NCBI RefSeq assembly: GCF_020447315.1 | Contig: NZ_JAJADQ010000004.1 | Coordinates: forward strand, 186,001-250,000 | Source of the DNA: Hymenobacter nitidus | GTDB lineage: Bacteria > Bacteroidota > Bacteroidia > Cytophagales > Hymenobacteraceae | Direction of reading: 5' to 3' | Length of the DNA: 64,000 nt | Shown: in pieces, positions 27,882 through 35,981 of the stretch | Position numbering within the stretch: position 1 is the first letter of the stretch | How the letters are laid out: every line of letters begins with the position of its first letter | The notes under the pieces: model-generated | Databases searched by the model: none | Told to the model about the DNA's origin: nothing | Seen by the model: the letters and a program-made list of their open reading frames with translations, nothing else | Position numbers and translations under genes: made by a program

Positions 27882-29126
27882 GTGCGCCACGTCGATATTT
27901 GTATTCTGGGAGCCGGACCGGGCGGCGCAACCGCCGCGCTTCACCTGGCCAAGGCGGGCCAGCCGGTGCTGCTGCTGGATAAAGCCGTTTTCCCGCGCGA
28001 CAAAATCTGCGGCGACGGAATGAGTGGCAAGGTTATCAGCGAGCTAAAGCGCCTGGGTCCCGAGGTGCTCAGCCGCCTGTCGGCCTCCGCGGCCCAGATT
28101 CCGTCCTGGGGCATCGACTTTTTTGCCCCCAACGGCCGCCGCCTTTCCGTGCCGTTCAAGCCCAACTACAACGCCGCCACCGACGCGCCGGCCGGCCACG
28201 TTATCAAGCGCCTCGACTTCGACGACTTTCTGGTGCGGGAAGTGCGCCGCCAGCCGGCAATTGAGCTGCTGGAAGGCGTGGATATTGCCCGGCACGAGCG
28301 TAGCGCCGACGGCCGCTGGCTGCTGCATACGGCCACGGGCGAAACGGTGGCCTCGGCCAGAATTCTGCTGGTGGCCAATGGGGCGCAGTCGGCCTTTGCT
28401 CGCCAGATTGCGGGCCATGAGCTGGAGCCGGCGCACCACTGCGCCGGCGTGCGGGCCTACTACGAGGGCGTCACGGGCCTGAGTCCCGACAACTTCATTG
28501 AGCTGCACTTTATCAAAGACTTTCTGCCCGGCTACCTCTGGGTATTTCCTTTGCCCAATGGGCAGGCCAACGTGGGCGTTGGGATGCTGACCCAGGCTAT
28601 ATCGGCCAAAAAGGTGAACCTGCGCGAGAAGCTGGCCGAAATGCTCGACACCCACCCGGCGCTGCAGGAGCGGTTTCGCTCGGCCCGGCGGCTGGGGTCG
28701 GTGCGCGGGTTTGGCCTGCCGCTGGGCTCGAAGCGCCGCCCGATTTCCGGCGACGCCTACCTGCTGCTCGGCGACGCGGCCTCCCTCATCGACCCGTTCA
28801 CGGGCGAAGGCATCAGCCACGCCATGGTCAGCGGGCGGCACGCGGCCGACTGGGCCACGCGCGCCCTGGCCGCCCACGATACCAGCGCCGCCTTCCTGAA
28901 GCAGTACGACGCGGCCGTGTACCGCCGCCTGGGCCAGGAGCTGCGCCTGAGCCACTGGCTGCAGCGGCTGCTGCAGTTTCCGGCCCTGTTCAACTTCGTG
29001 GCCAACCGGGCCGCCAACAACGCCACGCTGGCCGAAACCCTGTCCAGCATGTTTCTCGACCTAAACCTGCGCGAGCGGCTGCGCCAGCCGGGATTTTACG
29101 TCAAGCTGCTCTTCGGCGGGAAGTAG
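27882..29126 (+). CDS. Geranylgeranyl reductase-family flavoprotein
   Basis: The product is 414 aa from GTG 27882, directly before the FAD-binding strand. ATG 27831 is an alternative, but it falls within an inverted repeat. The motifs are VDICILGAGPGGATAALHLAK, CGDGMSG, and the second FAD motif LLLGDAASLIDPFTGEGISHAM near residue 300. The family reduces isoprenoid double bonds in menaquinone, chlorophyll or lipid tails, or acts as a halogenase- or oxidase-like flavoprotein. The exact substrate is open. Confidence 0.85.
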   Translation: MRHVDICILGAGPGGATAALHLAKAGQPVLLLDKAVFPRDKICGDGMSGKVISELKRLGPEVLSRLSASAAQIPSWGIDFFAPNGRRLSVPFKPNYNAATDAPAGHVIKRLDFDDFLVREVRRQPAIELLEGVDIARHERSADGRWLLHTATGETVASARILLVANGAQSAFARQIAGHELEPAHHCAGVRAYYEGVTGLSPDNFIELHFIKDFLPGYLWVFPLPNGQANVGVGMLTQAISAKKVNLREKLAEMLDTHPALQERFRSARRLGSVRGFGLPLGSKRRPISGDAYLLLGDAASLIDPFTGEGISHAMVSGRHAADWATRALAAHDTSAAFLKQYDAAVYRRLGQELRLSHWLQRLLQFPALFNFVANRAANNATLAETLSSMFLDLNLRERLRQPGFYVKLLFGGK

Positions 29127-29170
29127 GCGGTAGTTGGCTGCTGATGGTTGCTTGTTGATTGTTTTTCGGC

Positions 29171-29345
29171 TGTCATCCGGAGCCCCACGAAGGACCTGCC
29201 TCACCCGAGTGAAAAGCGTCATGAAATGCAGAAAGCCCTTTCCTACACGCGGTAGGAAGGGCTTTCTACGTGGTAAAAGCTGTAGTGGAGTAGGAGAGGA
29301 AGTTCCTTCGCTTGATGCGCGGAATGCAAAAGCGTACGCCAGATG
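29171..29345. repeat. Nested palindromic repeat element, copy C
   Basis: The central hairpin pairs AGAAAGCCCTTTCCTAC (29230-29246) with GTAGGAAGGGCTTTCT (29252-29267), with one bulged T. It lies between outer segments starting TGTCATCCGGAGCCCC and containing inverted GAAGGACCTGCCTC. The core matches copies A and B; the left outer segment resembles the 7276 repeat, so this copy looks composite. Confidence 0.75.
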
Positions 29346-29390
29346 AAGGCTGACAGACCTAACAACTGCCAATCAACCATCAACCACGGC

Positions 29391-30164
29391 TTACTCCTTC
29401 CCAGCGTAGCGGCGCAGACTTTTGGCGGCTTCCGGGTTGAGCTGGGCGGCTTTTTCCAGGTCCATCTTGGCCTCTTTGGGCTTGCTGATGGATGAGTAGC
29501 TGATGCCCCGGTATTCCCAGGCGTCGGCGTAGGCACTATCCAGAGAAATGGCCTTGGTGAAATCCGGAATGGCACCTTTGAAGTTGAAGAGCTGCATTTT
29601 GGCCGCCCCCCGGCCGAAGAAAGCCTCCTTATCGTCGGGGCGGTACTTCAGGGCTTTGGAAAAGTCGCTGATGGCGGGCGTGTACTCCTTGAGCTTGAGG
29701 CGGGTCAGGCCGCGGTTGTAGTAGGCTTCGGCATTAGTCGGTTTCAGGCGCAGCACCGTGTTGTAGTCGGTCACGGCCTCGCGGTAGTCTTTCAGGTGGC
29801 TTTTGGCTTTGGCCCGCAGCAGCAGCGCCTCCGCGTCGCGGGGCTTGGCTTTCAGCGCCGCATCGGCCGTGCGGATATCAGCTTTGTAGTCGGCGTTGCT
29901 TTTGCGGGCGGCCGGCTCTACCACGGCCGTCGTCGCAGCGTTGGTCGTGGGGTCGGGCACCGTGGCGGGACTGGTAGTAGGCGCCGCAGCCATAGCCGGG
30001 GAAGCATCCGTCACGGCCGATGCCGTGGGCAGGCGCGGGGCCGACGACTCGGTGGAAACGGCCCGCCGGGAGCCGGGCGTATCGTTTTCGGCGGTGGAAG
30101 CGCACTGGGCGGTAAGCAGAACCGTAGCCAGGCCGGCTACTAAGTGGAGTAACAGGTTTTTCAT
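29391..30164 (-). CDS. TPR-repeat lipoprotein
   Basis: This is a 257 aa protein with a signal and lipobox (VLLTAQC, Cys21), then a Thr/Ala/Pro-rich linker to about residue 88. Four to five TPR units follow (for example AEAYYNRGLTRLKLKEYTPA). The C-terminal ~170 residues align closely with the next upstream gene (30346-30999), including the phrase NFKGAIPDF and the EYRG motif. Both look like products of a tandem duplication. TPR domains mediate protein-protein contacts; partners are unknown. Confidence 0.82.
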   Translation of the reverse strand: MKNLLLHLVAGLATVLLTAQCASTAENDTPGSRRAVSTESSAPRLPTASAVTDASPAMAAAPTTSPATVPDPTTNAATTAVVEPAARKSNADYKADIRTADAALKAKPRDAEALLLRAKAKSHLKDYREAVTDYNTVLRLKPTNAEAYYNRGLTRLKLKEYTPAISDFSKALKYRPDDKEAFFGRGAAKMQLFNFKGAIPDFTKAISLDSAYADAWEYRGISYSSISKPKEAKMDLEKAAQLNPEAAKSLRRYAGKE

Positions 30165-30298
30165 TTCGTAAAAAGCAGAGCGTCAGAAGTAAGGGCGGCA
30201 GATAAACCGGTGTCAGCCAGTGGCCGGCTGCGGCTTTGGGCGCGCCCAGCGTGTAGACGTGAAGTCGGGGGAGAGGTTGCCCTTTTGCGCACAAAAAA

Positions 30299-30326
30299 AG
30301 CGCCCCGGCCAGAAGCCCGGGGCGCT
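30299..30326 (-). terminator. Intrinsic terminator downstream of the second TPR gene
   Basis: AGCGCCCCGG (30299-30308) pairs with CCGGGGCGCT (30317-30326). On the minus strand a TTTTTTT tract follows. It separates the two TPR genes into distinct transcripts. Confidence 0.85.
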
Positions 30327-30345
30327 AGGTGTTGTTGGCCAACTG

Positions 30346-30999
30346 CTACTTCTTGCTGGGGCGGTAGCGCTTCAGCGTCTTGGCGGCCTCCGGGTTCAGC
30401 GCCGCCGCCTTTTCCAGGTCCTGCACGGCCAGCGCATCCTGGCCCGCGTGCGAGTAGCACACGCCCCGGTACTCGTAGGCATCGGCGTTTTCGGGCTCCT
30501 GCTCAATGATTTTCCCGAAGTCCGGAATGGCGCCTTTAAAGTTGAGCAGCTTCATCTTGGCCACGCCCCGGTAGAGCAGGCTCGCCTTGTGCTGAGGGTC
30601 GGCCTTCAGAATCTTGGAGAAGTCGTTGATGGCCGGCTGAAACTTCTCCCCCCGCAGGTAGGCCGTGCCCCGCAGATACAGCCACTCCGCGTTGGCGGGC
30701 TGGGTGCGTAGCAGGGCCGTATAGTCGGCGGCGGCTTCCTCGTAGTTTTTTAGCTCCAGATGGGCCTGCGCCCGGCTCAGGCGGGCCTCGGCGTCCTTGG
30801 GCTTGGTTTTTAAAACGGCATCGGCGGCCTTGATGTGGGCTTTGTACTCGCTGTTAGCCAGGCGCTTGGCCGGGGCCGCCGGCGCGGCCGTCGTGCTGGC
30901 CGTCAGGGCCGGGGCTGTGGTAGCCGTGAAGGCCTGCTGCGCGTGTGCGGCCGGGAGCGCCAGGGCGCTGCAAAGAAGGAGGGTAGAAAAGTGTTTCAT
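30346..30999 (-). CDS. Periplasmic TPR-repeat protein, paralogue of 29391-30164
   Basis: The product is 217 aa, with a cleavable signal (LLLCSALALPAAHAQQ) instead of a lipobox. Its TPR array is homologous to the neighbouring lipoprotein: SEYKAHIKAADAVLKTKPKDAEA corresponds to ADYKADIRTADAALKAKPRDAEA there. The pair thus differs in anchoring. A cysteine in its last repeat (YRGVCYSHAG) has no counterpart in the paralogue. Function unknown beyond protein binding. Confidence 0.82.
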   Translation of the reverse strand: MKHFSTLLLCSALALPAAHAQQAFTATTAPALTASTTAAPAAPAKRLANSEYKAHIKAADAVLKTKPKDAEARLSRAQAHLELKNYEEAAADYTALLRTQPANAEWLYLRGTAYLRGEKFQPAINDFSKILKADPQHKASLLYRGVAKMKLLNFKGAIPDFGKIIEQEPENADAYEYRGVCYSHAGQDALAVQDLEKAAALNPEAAKTLKRYRPSKK

Positions 31000-31230
31000 A
31001 GGGTTGTAGTGGAAGTAAGGTCGGGATGGAAAGGGCGAAAAAACGATTTTGGGGCAGCTTTTCGAGCCTGTTACCGTGAACCAAAGGCCGAGTGCGGGAA
31101 GACGGATTCGCTCCTTATCTTTACCGCACCATAACGAGCTGATAGAAGCCCGCTGGCAGGATCTTTAGGTACCACAAAGACGCGTTTTCCCGGTAAGGAT
31201 AAAACAAATCTTTATTAAACACAAACTAAT

Positions 31231-32625
31231 ATGGCATTGCAATACGACCTGGTCGTTATCGGCAGCGGCCCCGGAGGCTACGTAGCTGCTATTCGGGCTT
31301 CCCAGCTCGGCTTGAAAGTAGGCGTGGTAGAGCGTGAGTCGCTCGGCGGTATCTGCCTCAACTGGGGCTGCATCCCCACCAAAGCCCTGCTCAAAACGGC
31401 TCAGGTGTATGAGTACCTCCAGCACGCTCAGGACTACGGCCTGAAAGTGGGGGAGACGGGCTTCGACTTCGAGGCCGTTATCAAGCGCAGCCGCGGCGTG
31501 GCCGACGGGATGAGCAAGGGCATCAACTTCCTGTTCAAGAAGAATAAGATCGAAACCGTATCGGGCGTAGGCAAGTTGCTGGCCCCCGGCAAGGTGGAAG
31601 TAACCAAGGAAGACGGCTCGAAAGAAACCGTGGAAGCCAAGCACATCATTCTGGCTACCGGAGCCCGCTCGCGCGAGCTGCCCGCGTTGCCGATTGACGG
31701 CAAGAAAATCATCGGTTACCGTCAGGCCATGACGCTGCCCGCCCTGCCCAAGCGTATGGTCGTGGTGGGCTCGGGCGCTATCGGTGTCGAGTTTGCCTAC
31801 TTCTACCGCACCATGGGCACGGAGGTAACGGTGGTGGAATACCTGCCCCGCATCGTGCCGGTAGAGGACGAGGAAGTGTCGCGCCAGATGGAGAAATCCT
31901 TCAAGAAAATCGGCATCAATGTTATGACGTCGGCCGAGGTAACGAAGGTGGACACCAGCGGCGAAGGCTGCAACGTGACCATCAAAACGGCCAAAGGCGA
32001 CCAGCAGATTGCCTGCGACGTGGTGCTGAGCGCTGCCGGCGTAGTAACGAACCTCGAAAACCTGGGCCTGGAAGAGCTGGGCATCAAGGTGGAGAAGGGC
32101 CGCATCATCGTAGACGACTACTACCAGAGCAACGTGCCCGGCATCTACGCCATTGGCGACATCGTGCCCGGCCCCGCGCTGGCCCACGTAGCTTCGGCCG
32201 AGGGCATTATCTGCGTCGAGCAGATTACCGGCCATCACCCCGAGCCGCTCAACTACCAGAACATTCCCGGCTGCACCTACGCCCAGCCCGAAATTGCCAG
32301 CGTCGGCCTCACCGAAAAGGAAGCCCGCGACAAAGGCCTCGACATTCTGGTGGGCAAGTTCCCCTTCTCGGCCTCGGGCAAAGCCTCGGCCGCCGGTGCC
32401 AAAGACGGCTTCGTGAAGGTTATCTTCGACAAGAAGTACGGCGAGTGGCTCGGTGCCCACATGATTGGCGCCAACGTCACGGAAATGATTGCCGAGGTAG
32501 TCGTGGCGCGCAAGCTCGAAACTACCGGCCACGAAATCATCAAGGCCGTGCACCCGCACCCCACGATGTCGGAGGCCGTGATGGAAGCTGCCGCCGCCGC
32601 CTACGGCGAGGTAATTCACTTGTAA
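31231..32625 (+). CDS. lpdA: Dihydrolipoyl dehydrogenase
   Basis: The product is 464 aa, full length. It has the FAD motif VIGSGPGGYVAA (9-20), the redox disulfide in GGICLNWGCIPTK (Cys42 and Cys47), the NAD motif VVVGSGAIGVEFA, and the C-terminal HPHPTMSE with catalytic His near 443. It reoxidises lipoamide in 2-oxoacid dehydrogenase or glycine-cleavage complexes. No E1 or E2 gene is nearby. TATCTTTA at 31116-31123 resembles a -7 box and would leave a leader of about 100 nt. Confidence 0.96.
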   Translation: MALQYDLVVIGSGPGGYVAAIRASQLGLKVGVVERESLGGICLNWGCIPTKALLKTAQVYEYLQHAQDYGLKVGETGFDFEAVIKRSRGVADGMSKGINFLFKKNKIETVSGVGKLLAPGKVEVTKEDGSKETVEAKHIILATGARSRELPALPIDGKKIIGYRQAMTLPALPKRMVVVGSGAIGVEFAYFYRTMGTEVTVVEYLPRIVPVEDEEVSRQMEKSFKKIGINVMTSAEVTKVDTSGEGCNVTIKTAKGDQQIACDVVLSAAGVVTNLENLGLEELGIKVEKGRIIVDDYYQSNVPGIYAIGDIVPGPALAHVASAEGIICVEQITGHHPEPLNYQNIPGCTYAQPEIASVGLTEKEARDKGLDILVGKFPFSASGKASAAGAKDGFVKVIFDKKYGEWLGAHMIGANVTEMIAEVVVARKLETTGHEIIKAVHPHPTMSEAVMEAAAAAYGEVIHL

Positions 32626-32647
32626 GCTTCGACTTGTCAATTGTAAA

Positions 32648-32681
32648 AAAAGGCCCGCTGCAGCAATGCAGCGGGCCTTTT
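32648..32681. terminator. Bidirectional terminator between lpdA and the 32698 gene
   Basis: AAAAGGCCCGCTGCA (32648-32662) pairs with TGCAGCGGGCCTTTT (32667-32681), with A and T runs on both sides. It serves two convergent genes. Confidence 0.9.
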
Positions 32682-32697
32682 TTATTGGTACGCAACG

Positions 32698-33240
32698 CTA
32701 CCGCCGAAGCTTGGCCAGACGCTCTTCCAGCACTGCATCCAAACGGGGCCATTCGGCGCGGTTGGCAAACGTATATTCCCGGTAGCAGCCCAGAAAGGCG
32801 GCGGTTTCCCGGGCTACCAGTTCCCGGGCTTCTTCGGTGGTAGCGGCGGCTTGCTCATAATCGGCGGCCAGGCCGTAAATACAGGCGGCTTCCTGCTCGG
32901 ACGTAACCAGGGTACGGAGCTGGTAGAGCGAGGTCAGGGTGTTTTTCAGCGCCTGGGTCCCGCTGGCAAACTGCTGCTGCAGCCACGCCAGGGCCGGCCG
33001 CACCGGGAAGGAAGCTTCGGGAAAAGACTGCCGCAGATACTCCAGCAACCGGTGCTTTTCGGTGTGCAACAGCCGGTAGAGCGCTACGAAAAATGCATCG
33101 GGCTCCCCTTCGCGCAGCAGCACCTCATCCACCCAGTCACTGACGTCGCTGAGCGAAATTACCTCCAGCTGCAGGCCCAGACGGGTGTAAAATACGGCTT
33201 CGGCGACGGACAGATTACGGAATTCCTGGTCCAGGTTCAT
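32698..33240 (-). CDS. Hypothetical cytoplasmic protein
   Basis: This is a 180 aa, largely helical, acidic protein without a signal or membrane segment. Motif-like stretches such as FVALYRLLHTEKHRLLEYLRQSF and a C-terminal ERLAKLRR do not match a family I know. It is next to the exporter gene on the same strand (49 nt), so the two could be co-transcribed with the exporter gene first. Function unknown. Confidence 0.55.
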   Translation of the reverse strand: MNLDQEFRNLSVAEAVFYTRLGLQLEVISLSDVSDWVDEVLLREGEPDAFFVALYRLLHTEKHRLLEYLRQSFPEASFPVRPALAWLQQQFASGTQALKNTLTSLYQLRTLVTSEQEAACIYGLAADYEQAAATTEEARELVARETAAFLGCYREYTFANRAEWPRLDAVLEERLAKLRR

Positions 33241-33289
33241 CGCTGTTCGGTGTAGCTACTCAGACTGAAGTGTAATGCCGACCTGCGCT

Positions 33290-34231
33290 CTAGTCCTGCA
33301 CCGGCTCCAGCGGAATGGCGTCATCGGGGGCTACGGCGGCTTCCTTGGGCTTGCGGCTTACCAGAAACACGCCCCCGAAAATCAGGGCGGCTTGCAGGGC
33401 GCGGGCCCCGGTGAAGTGGTCTTTGCCCAGGGCCACGGCAATAAGCACGGCTAGAATGGGCTGCAGGTAAATATACACTCCCAGTAGGGCCGGCGAAGCA
33501 TATTTCAGCGCCCAGTTGTTAAGCAGATAAGCCAGGATGGTCAGGCAAACCACCATATACACGATTTCGGCCCAGATGTAGAGCGGGAAGCTGCCGTAGT
33601 CGGCCGAGAGTACGCCGCGCCAGCCGAAGGGCACTGCCACCACCGCGCCCACCAAGAAAATACGGGCCAGCACCGTGAAGGGGTGATACTTACGCATCAG
33701 GGGCGTCACGAGCACCAGGTACACCCCAAACGCGGTGGCGTTGAGCAGGATAAAGATGTTGCCCAGCGTGGCATTAGGGTACACGATACTGCCCGCCTGC
33801 CGGCTCAGAATCACGGTGGCCGCCCCGATGCCGCCCAGGATAATGCCCAACACCCGCAGCAGCGTGATTTTCTCGCCCAGCAGCACGGCTGAGGCAATAA
33901 CCACCACAATCGGGGCAATAGTCTGGAGTAGGGAGGCATTGATGGGCGAGGTGAAGTTCAGGCCCGAAAAGAACAGCAGCTGGTTGCCCCCGATACCGAT
34001 GATGCCGCACAGAATAGCCCGGATGTTGTCGGCCCGGCCCGTGAGGCGGTCCTGGGGCGCGACCAGCCGGCTGACCAGGGCAAAGAACAGCGCCGCCCCC
34101 AGAATCCGCAGCGTCACGATGCCGAACGGGCCCATGTAGTGCGGCATCACGTCTTTGGACAGGCTATAGTTGGCCGCGTAAATCACGGCCACTATCAATA
34201 AAGCCGCGTGGACACGGAGAGAATTTTTCAT
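33290..34231 (-). CDS. EamA-family (DMT) membrane transporter
   Basis: The product is 313 aa with ten predicted membrane helices arranged as two EamA repeats. NYSLSKDVMP and LNFTSPINASLLQTIAPIVVVIASAVLLGE lie in the first half, and the pattern repeats around ALLGVYIYLQPILAVLIAVALGKD. Such proteins export metabolites or amino acids, or move nucleotide sugars; the substrate is unknown. A perfect -7 box lies 6 nt before the ATG. It is divergent from rarA. Confidence 0.9.
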   Translation of the reverse strand: MKNSLRVHAALLIVAVIYAANYSLSKDVMPHYMGPFGIVTLRILGAALFFALVSRLVAPQDRLTGRADNIRAILCGIIGIGGNQLLFFSGLNFTSPINASLLQTIAPIVVVIASAVLLGEKITLLRVLGIILGGIGAATVILSRQAGSIVYPNATLGNIFILLNATAFGVYLVLVTPLMRKYHPFTVLARIFLVGAVVAVPFGWRGVLSADYGSFPLYIWAEIVYMVVCLTILAYLLNNWALKYASPALLGVYIYLQPILAVLIAVALGKDHFTGARALQAALIFGGVFLVSRKPKEAAVAPDDAIPLEPVQD

Positions 34232-34237
34232 CGGGAG

Positions 34238-34245
34238 CAAAGGTA
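34238..34245 (-). promoter_or_regulatory. -7 box TACCTTTG of the EamA gene
   Basis: A perfect TAnnTTTG on the minus strand, 6 nt from the ATG at 34231. The start of transcription is expected at or within a few bases of the start codon. Confidence 0.6.
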
Positions 34246-34339
34246 CGCCGGGTGCCGGCGCTTCGGAAGCCCAACAACCACGGCGGGGCCCGGTGGTTTT
34301 CGCGGGGCCGGTGGGTAACCGTAGCGCCGCCCCACGCCG

Positions 34340-34347
34340 TACCTTTA
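34340..34347 (+). promoter_or_regulatory. -7-like box TACCTTTA of rarA
   Basis: One base away from TAnnTTTG, 17 nt before the ATG at 34365. Together with the EamA box it defines a compact divergent promoter region. Confidence 0.45.
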
Positions 34348-34364
34348 GAGCTCATTCCTTTCCT

Positions 34365-35699
34365 ATGGCTACCGGCTCCCTTTTCGACTCCGAACCCTCC
34401 GCAACTCCCACCCGCCCGGCCGTGGCCGCCAACGCCCCGCTGGCCGAGCGGCGCCGTCCCCGCACCCTCGACGAGTACGCCGGGCAGCAGCATCTGGTGG
34501 GCCCTGAGGGCGTACTGCGCCGCTACCTCAGCGCCAAGCGCCTGCCTTCCCTGATTCTGTGGGGCCCGCCGGGCGTGGGCAAAACCACCCTGGCCCACCT
34601 GCTGGCCGAGGCCCTGGGCCAGCCGTTTGCGGCCCTGAGCGCCGTGAATGCCGGGGTGAAGGACGTGCGCGACGTGATTGAAAAAGCCCGGCGGCAGCGC
34701 GGCACGGTGCTGTTTATCGACGAGATTCACCGCTTCAGCAAGTCGCAGCAGGACGCGCTGCTGGGCGCCGTGGAGCAGGGCATCGTCACGCTGATCGGAG
34801 CCACCACCGAGAATCCGTCGTTCGAAGTTATTCCGGCCGTGCTCAGCCGGGCCCAGGTCTACGTGCTGGAGCCCCTGAGCAAGGACGTGCTGACCGACCT
34901 GGTGGATAAGGCCCTGGCCGAAGACGAGATTCTGAAGCAGAAAAAGGTGCGGGTGGCCGAGTACGGGGCCTTGCTGATGATTTCGGGCGGCGACGCACGC
35001 AAGCTGCTCAACTTGCTGGAAATCGTGGTCGAATCGAGCCGGCCGGATGCCAAAACCGGCGAAATCGTCATTACCGACGCCGTGGTGCAGCAGCTGGCCC
35101 AGCAAAACCTGGCCCGCTACGACAAGGGCGGCGAAATGCACTACGACGTCATTTCGGCCTTTATCAAAAGCATCCGCGGCTCCGACCCCAATGCGGCCCT
35201 CTACTGGCTGGCCGTGATGCTCGAAGGCGGCGAGGATGCCAAGTTCATTGCCCGCCGCCTGCTGATTCTGGCCTCCGAAGACGTGGGCAACGCCAACCCC
35301 AACGCCCTGATGCTGGCCCAGAGCTGCTTCCAGGCCGTCACGGTTATCGGCATGCCCGAATCCGACATCATCCTGGGGCAGACGGTGGTGTACCTGGCCA
35401 CCTCACCCAAAAGCAACGCCAGCTACAAGGCTATCCGGGAGGCCCGGGCGCTGGTGCGGCAGCAGGGCGTGCAGCCGGTGCCCATTCCGCTGCGCAACGC
35501 GCCCACCAAGCTCATGAAAGAGCTGGGCTACGGCGACCAGTATCAATACTCCCACGATTACGCGGGCAGCTTCGCCTACCAGGAATTTATGCCCGCGGCC
35601 CTGAGCGGGACCGTATTCTACCACCCCGGCCAGAACCCCGCCGAGCACAAGATGCAGGAGCGCCTGCGCCAGTGGTGGGGCGAAAAGTATGGGTATTAA
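34365..35699 (+). CDS. rarA: Replication-associated recombination protein A (RarA/MgsA)
   Basis: The product is 444 aa from ATG 34365. It is an AAA+ ATPase with RPRTLDEYAGQQHLVG, Walker A GPPGVGKT (67-74), Walker B LFIDEIHRF (Asp119, Glu120), sensor 1 IGATTENPSFEV, and the RarA-specific C-terminal tetramerisation region with DAKFIARRLLILASEDVGNANP. RarA acts at stalled replication forks. The promoter-like TACCTTTA supports the start and excludes the upstream frame at 34293. Confidence 0.94.
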   Translation: MATGSLFDSEPSATPTRPAVAANAPLAERRRPRTLDEYAGQQHLVGPEGVLRRYLSAKRLPSLILWGPPGVGKTTLAHLLAEALGQPFAALSAVNAGVKDVRDVIEKARRQRGTVLFIDEIHRFSKSQQDALLGAVEQGIVTLIGATTENPSFEVIPAVLSRAQVYVLEPLSKDVLTDLVDKALAEDEILKQKKVRVAEYGALLMISGGDARKLLNLLEIVVESSRPDAKTGEIVITDAVVQQLAQQNLARYDKGGEMHYDVISAFIKSIRGSDPNAALYWLAVMLEGGEDAKFIARRLLILASEDVGNANPNALMLAQSCFQAVTVIGMPESDIILGQTVVYLATSPKSNASYKAIREARALVRQQGVQPVPIPLRNAPTKLMKELGYGDQYQYSHDYAGSFAYQEFMPAALSGTVFYHPGQNPAEHKMQERLRQWWGEKYGY

Positions 35700-35706
35700 A
35701 GCCCAC

Positions 35707-35802
35707 CAGTAGCGCGAACGTGGTAGTTCGCGTGGACCGCGCCGTTTGCCCCTCTGCAACGATAGTCGTTCTGGCACGCGAACTACACAGTTCGGGCTAC
35801 TG
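35707..35802. repeat. CAGTAGCGCGAA-type inverted repeat, copy 2
   Basis: The boundaries CAGTAGCGCGAA and CTACTG flank arms containing GGTAGTTCGCGTG / CACGCGAACTAC. The middle again has GCAACGATA. It has nearly the same length (96 nt) as copy 1 at 21891-21988 but a different inner arm sequence. Confidence 0.8.
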
Positions 35803-35939
35803 GGCGGGGCACTTCTTCCTGTAGGCCCTGGTTCCGAAAGCGGGCAGGCCTAAAGTATCCGGCGGCGGCTTTCGTCAGCCAAACTACAAGCAACGCTGGC
35901 CTGCTTTTTCGCCTCTATGCAGGAGTGCCGAAAGGCTTC

Positions 35940-35947
35940 TACATTTG
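35940..35947 (+). promoter_or_regulatory. -7 box TACATTTG of sppA
   Basis: A perfect TAnnTTTG, 34 nt before the ATG at 35982. It rules out the earlier in-frame start at 35925. Confidence 0.6.
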
Positions 35948-35981
35948 CCTTCTATCCAACCCGCTATTCCTTTCCTTCTTC

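Noticed and set aside
31165..32640. 491-codon frame opposite lpdA
   Set aside because: Shadow of lpdA, with no start signal and a His/Val/Gly-rich composition.
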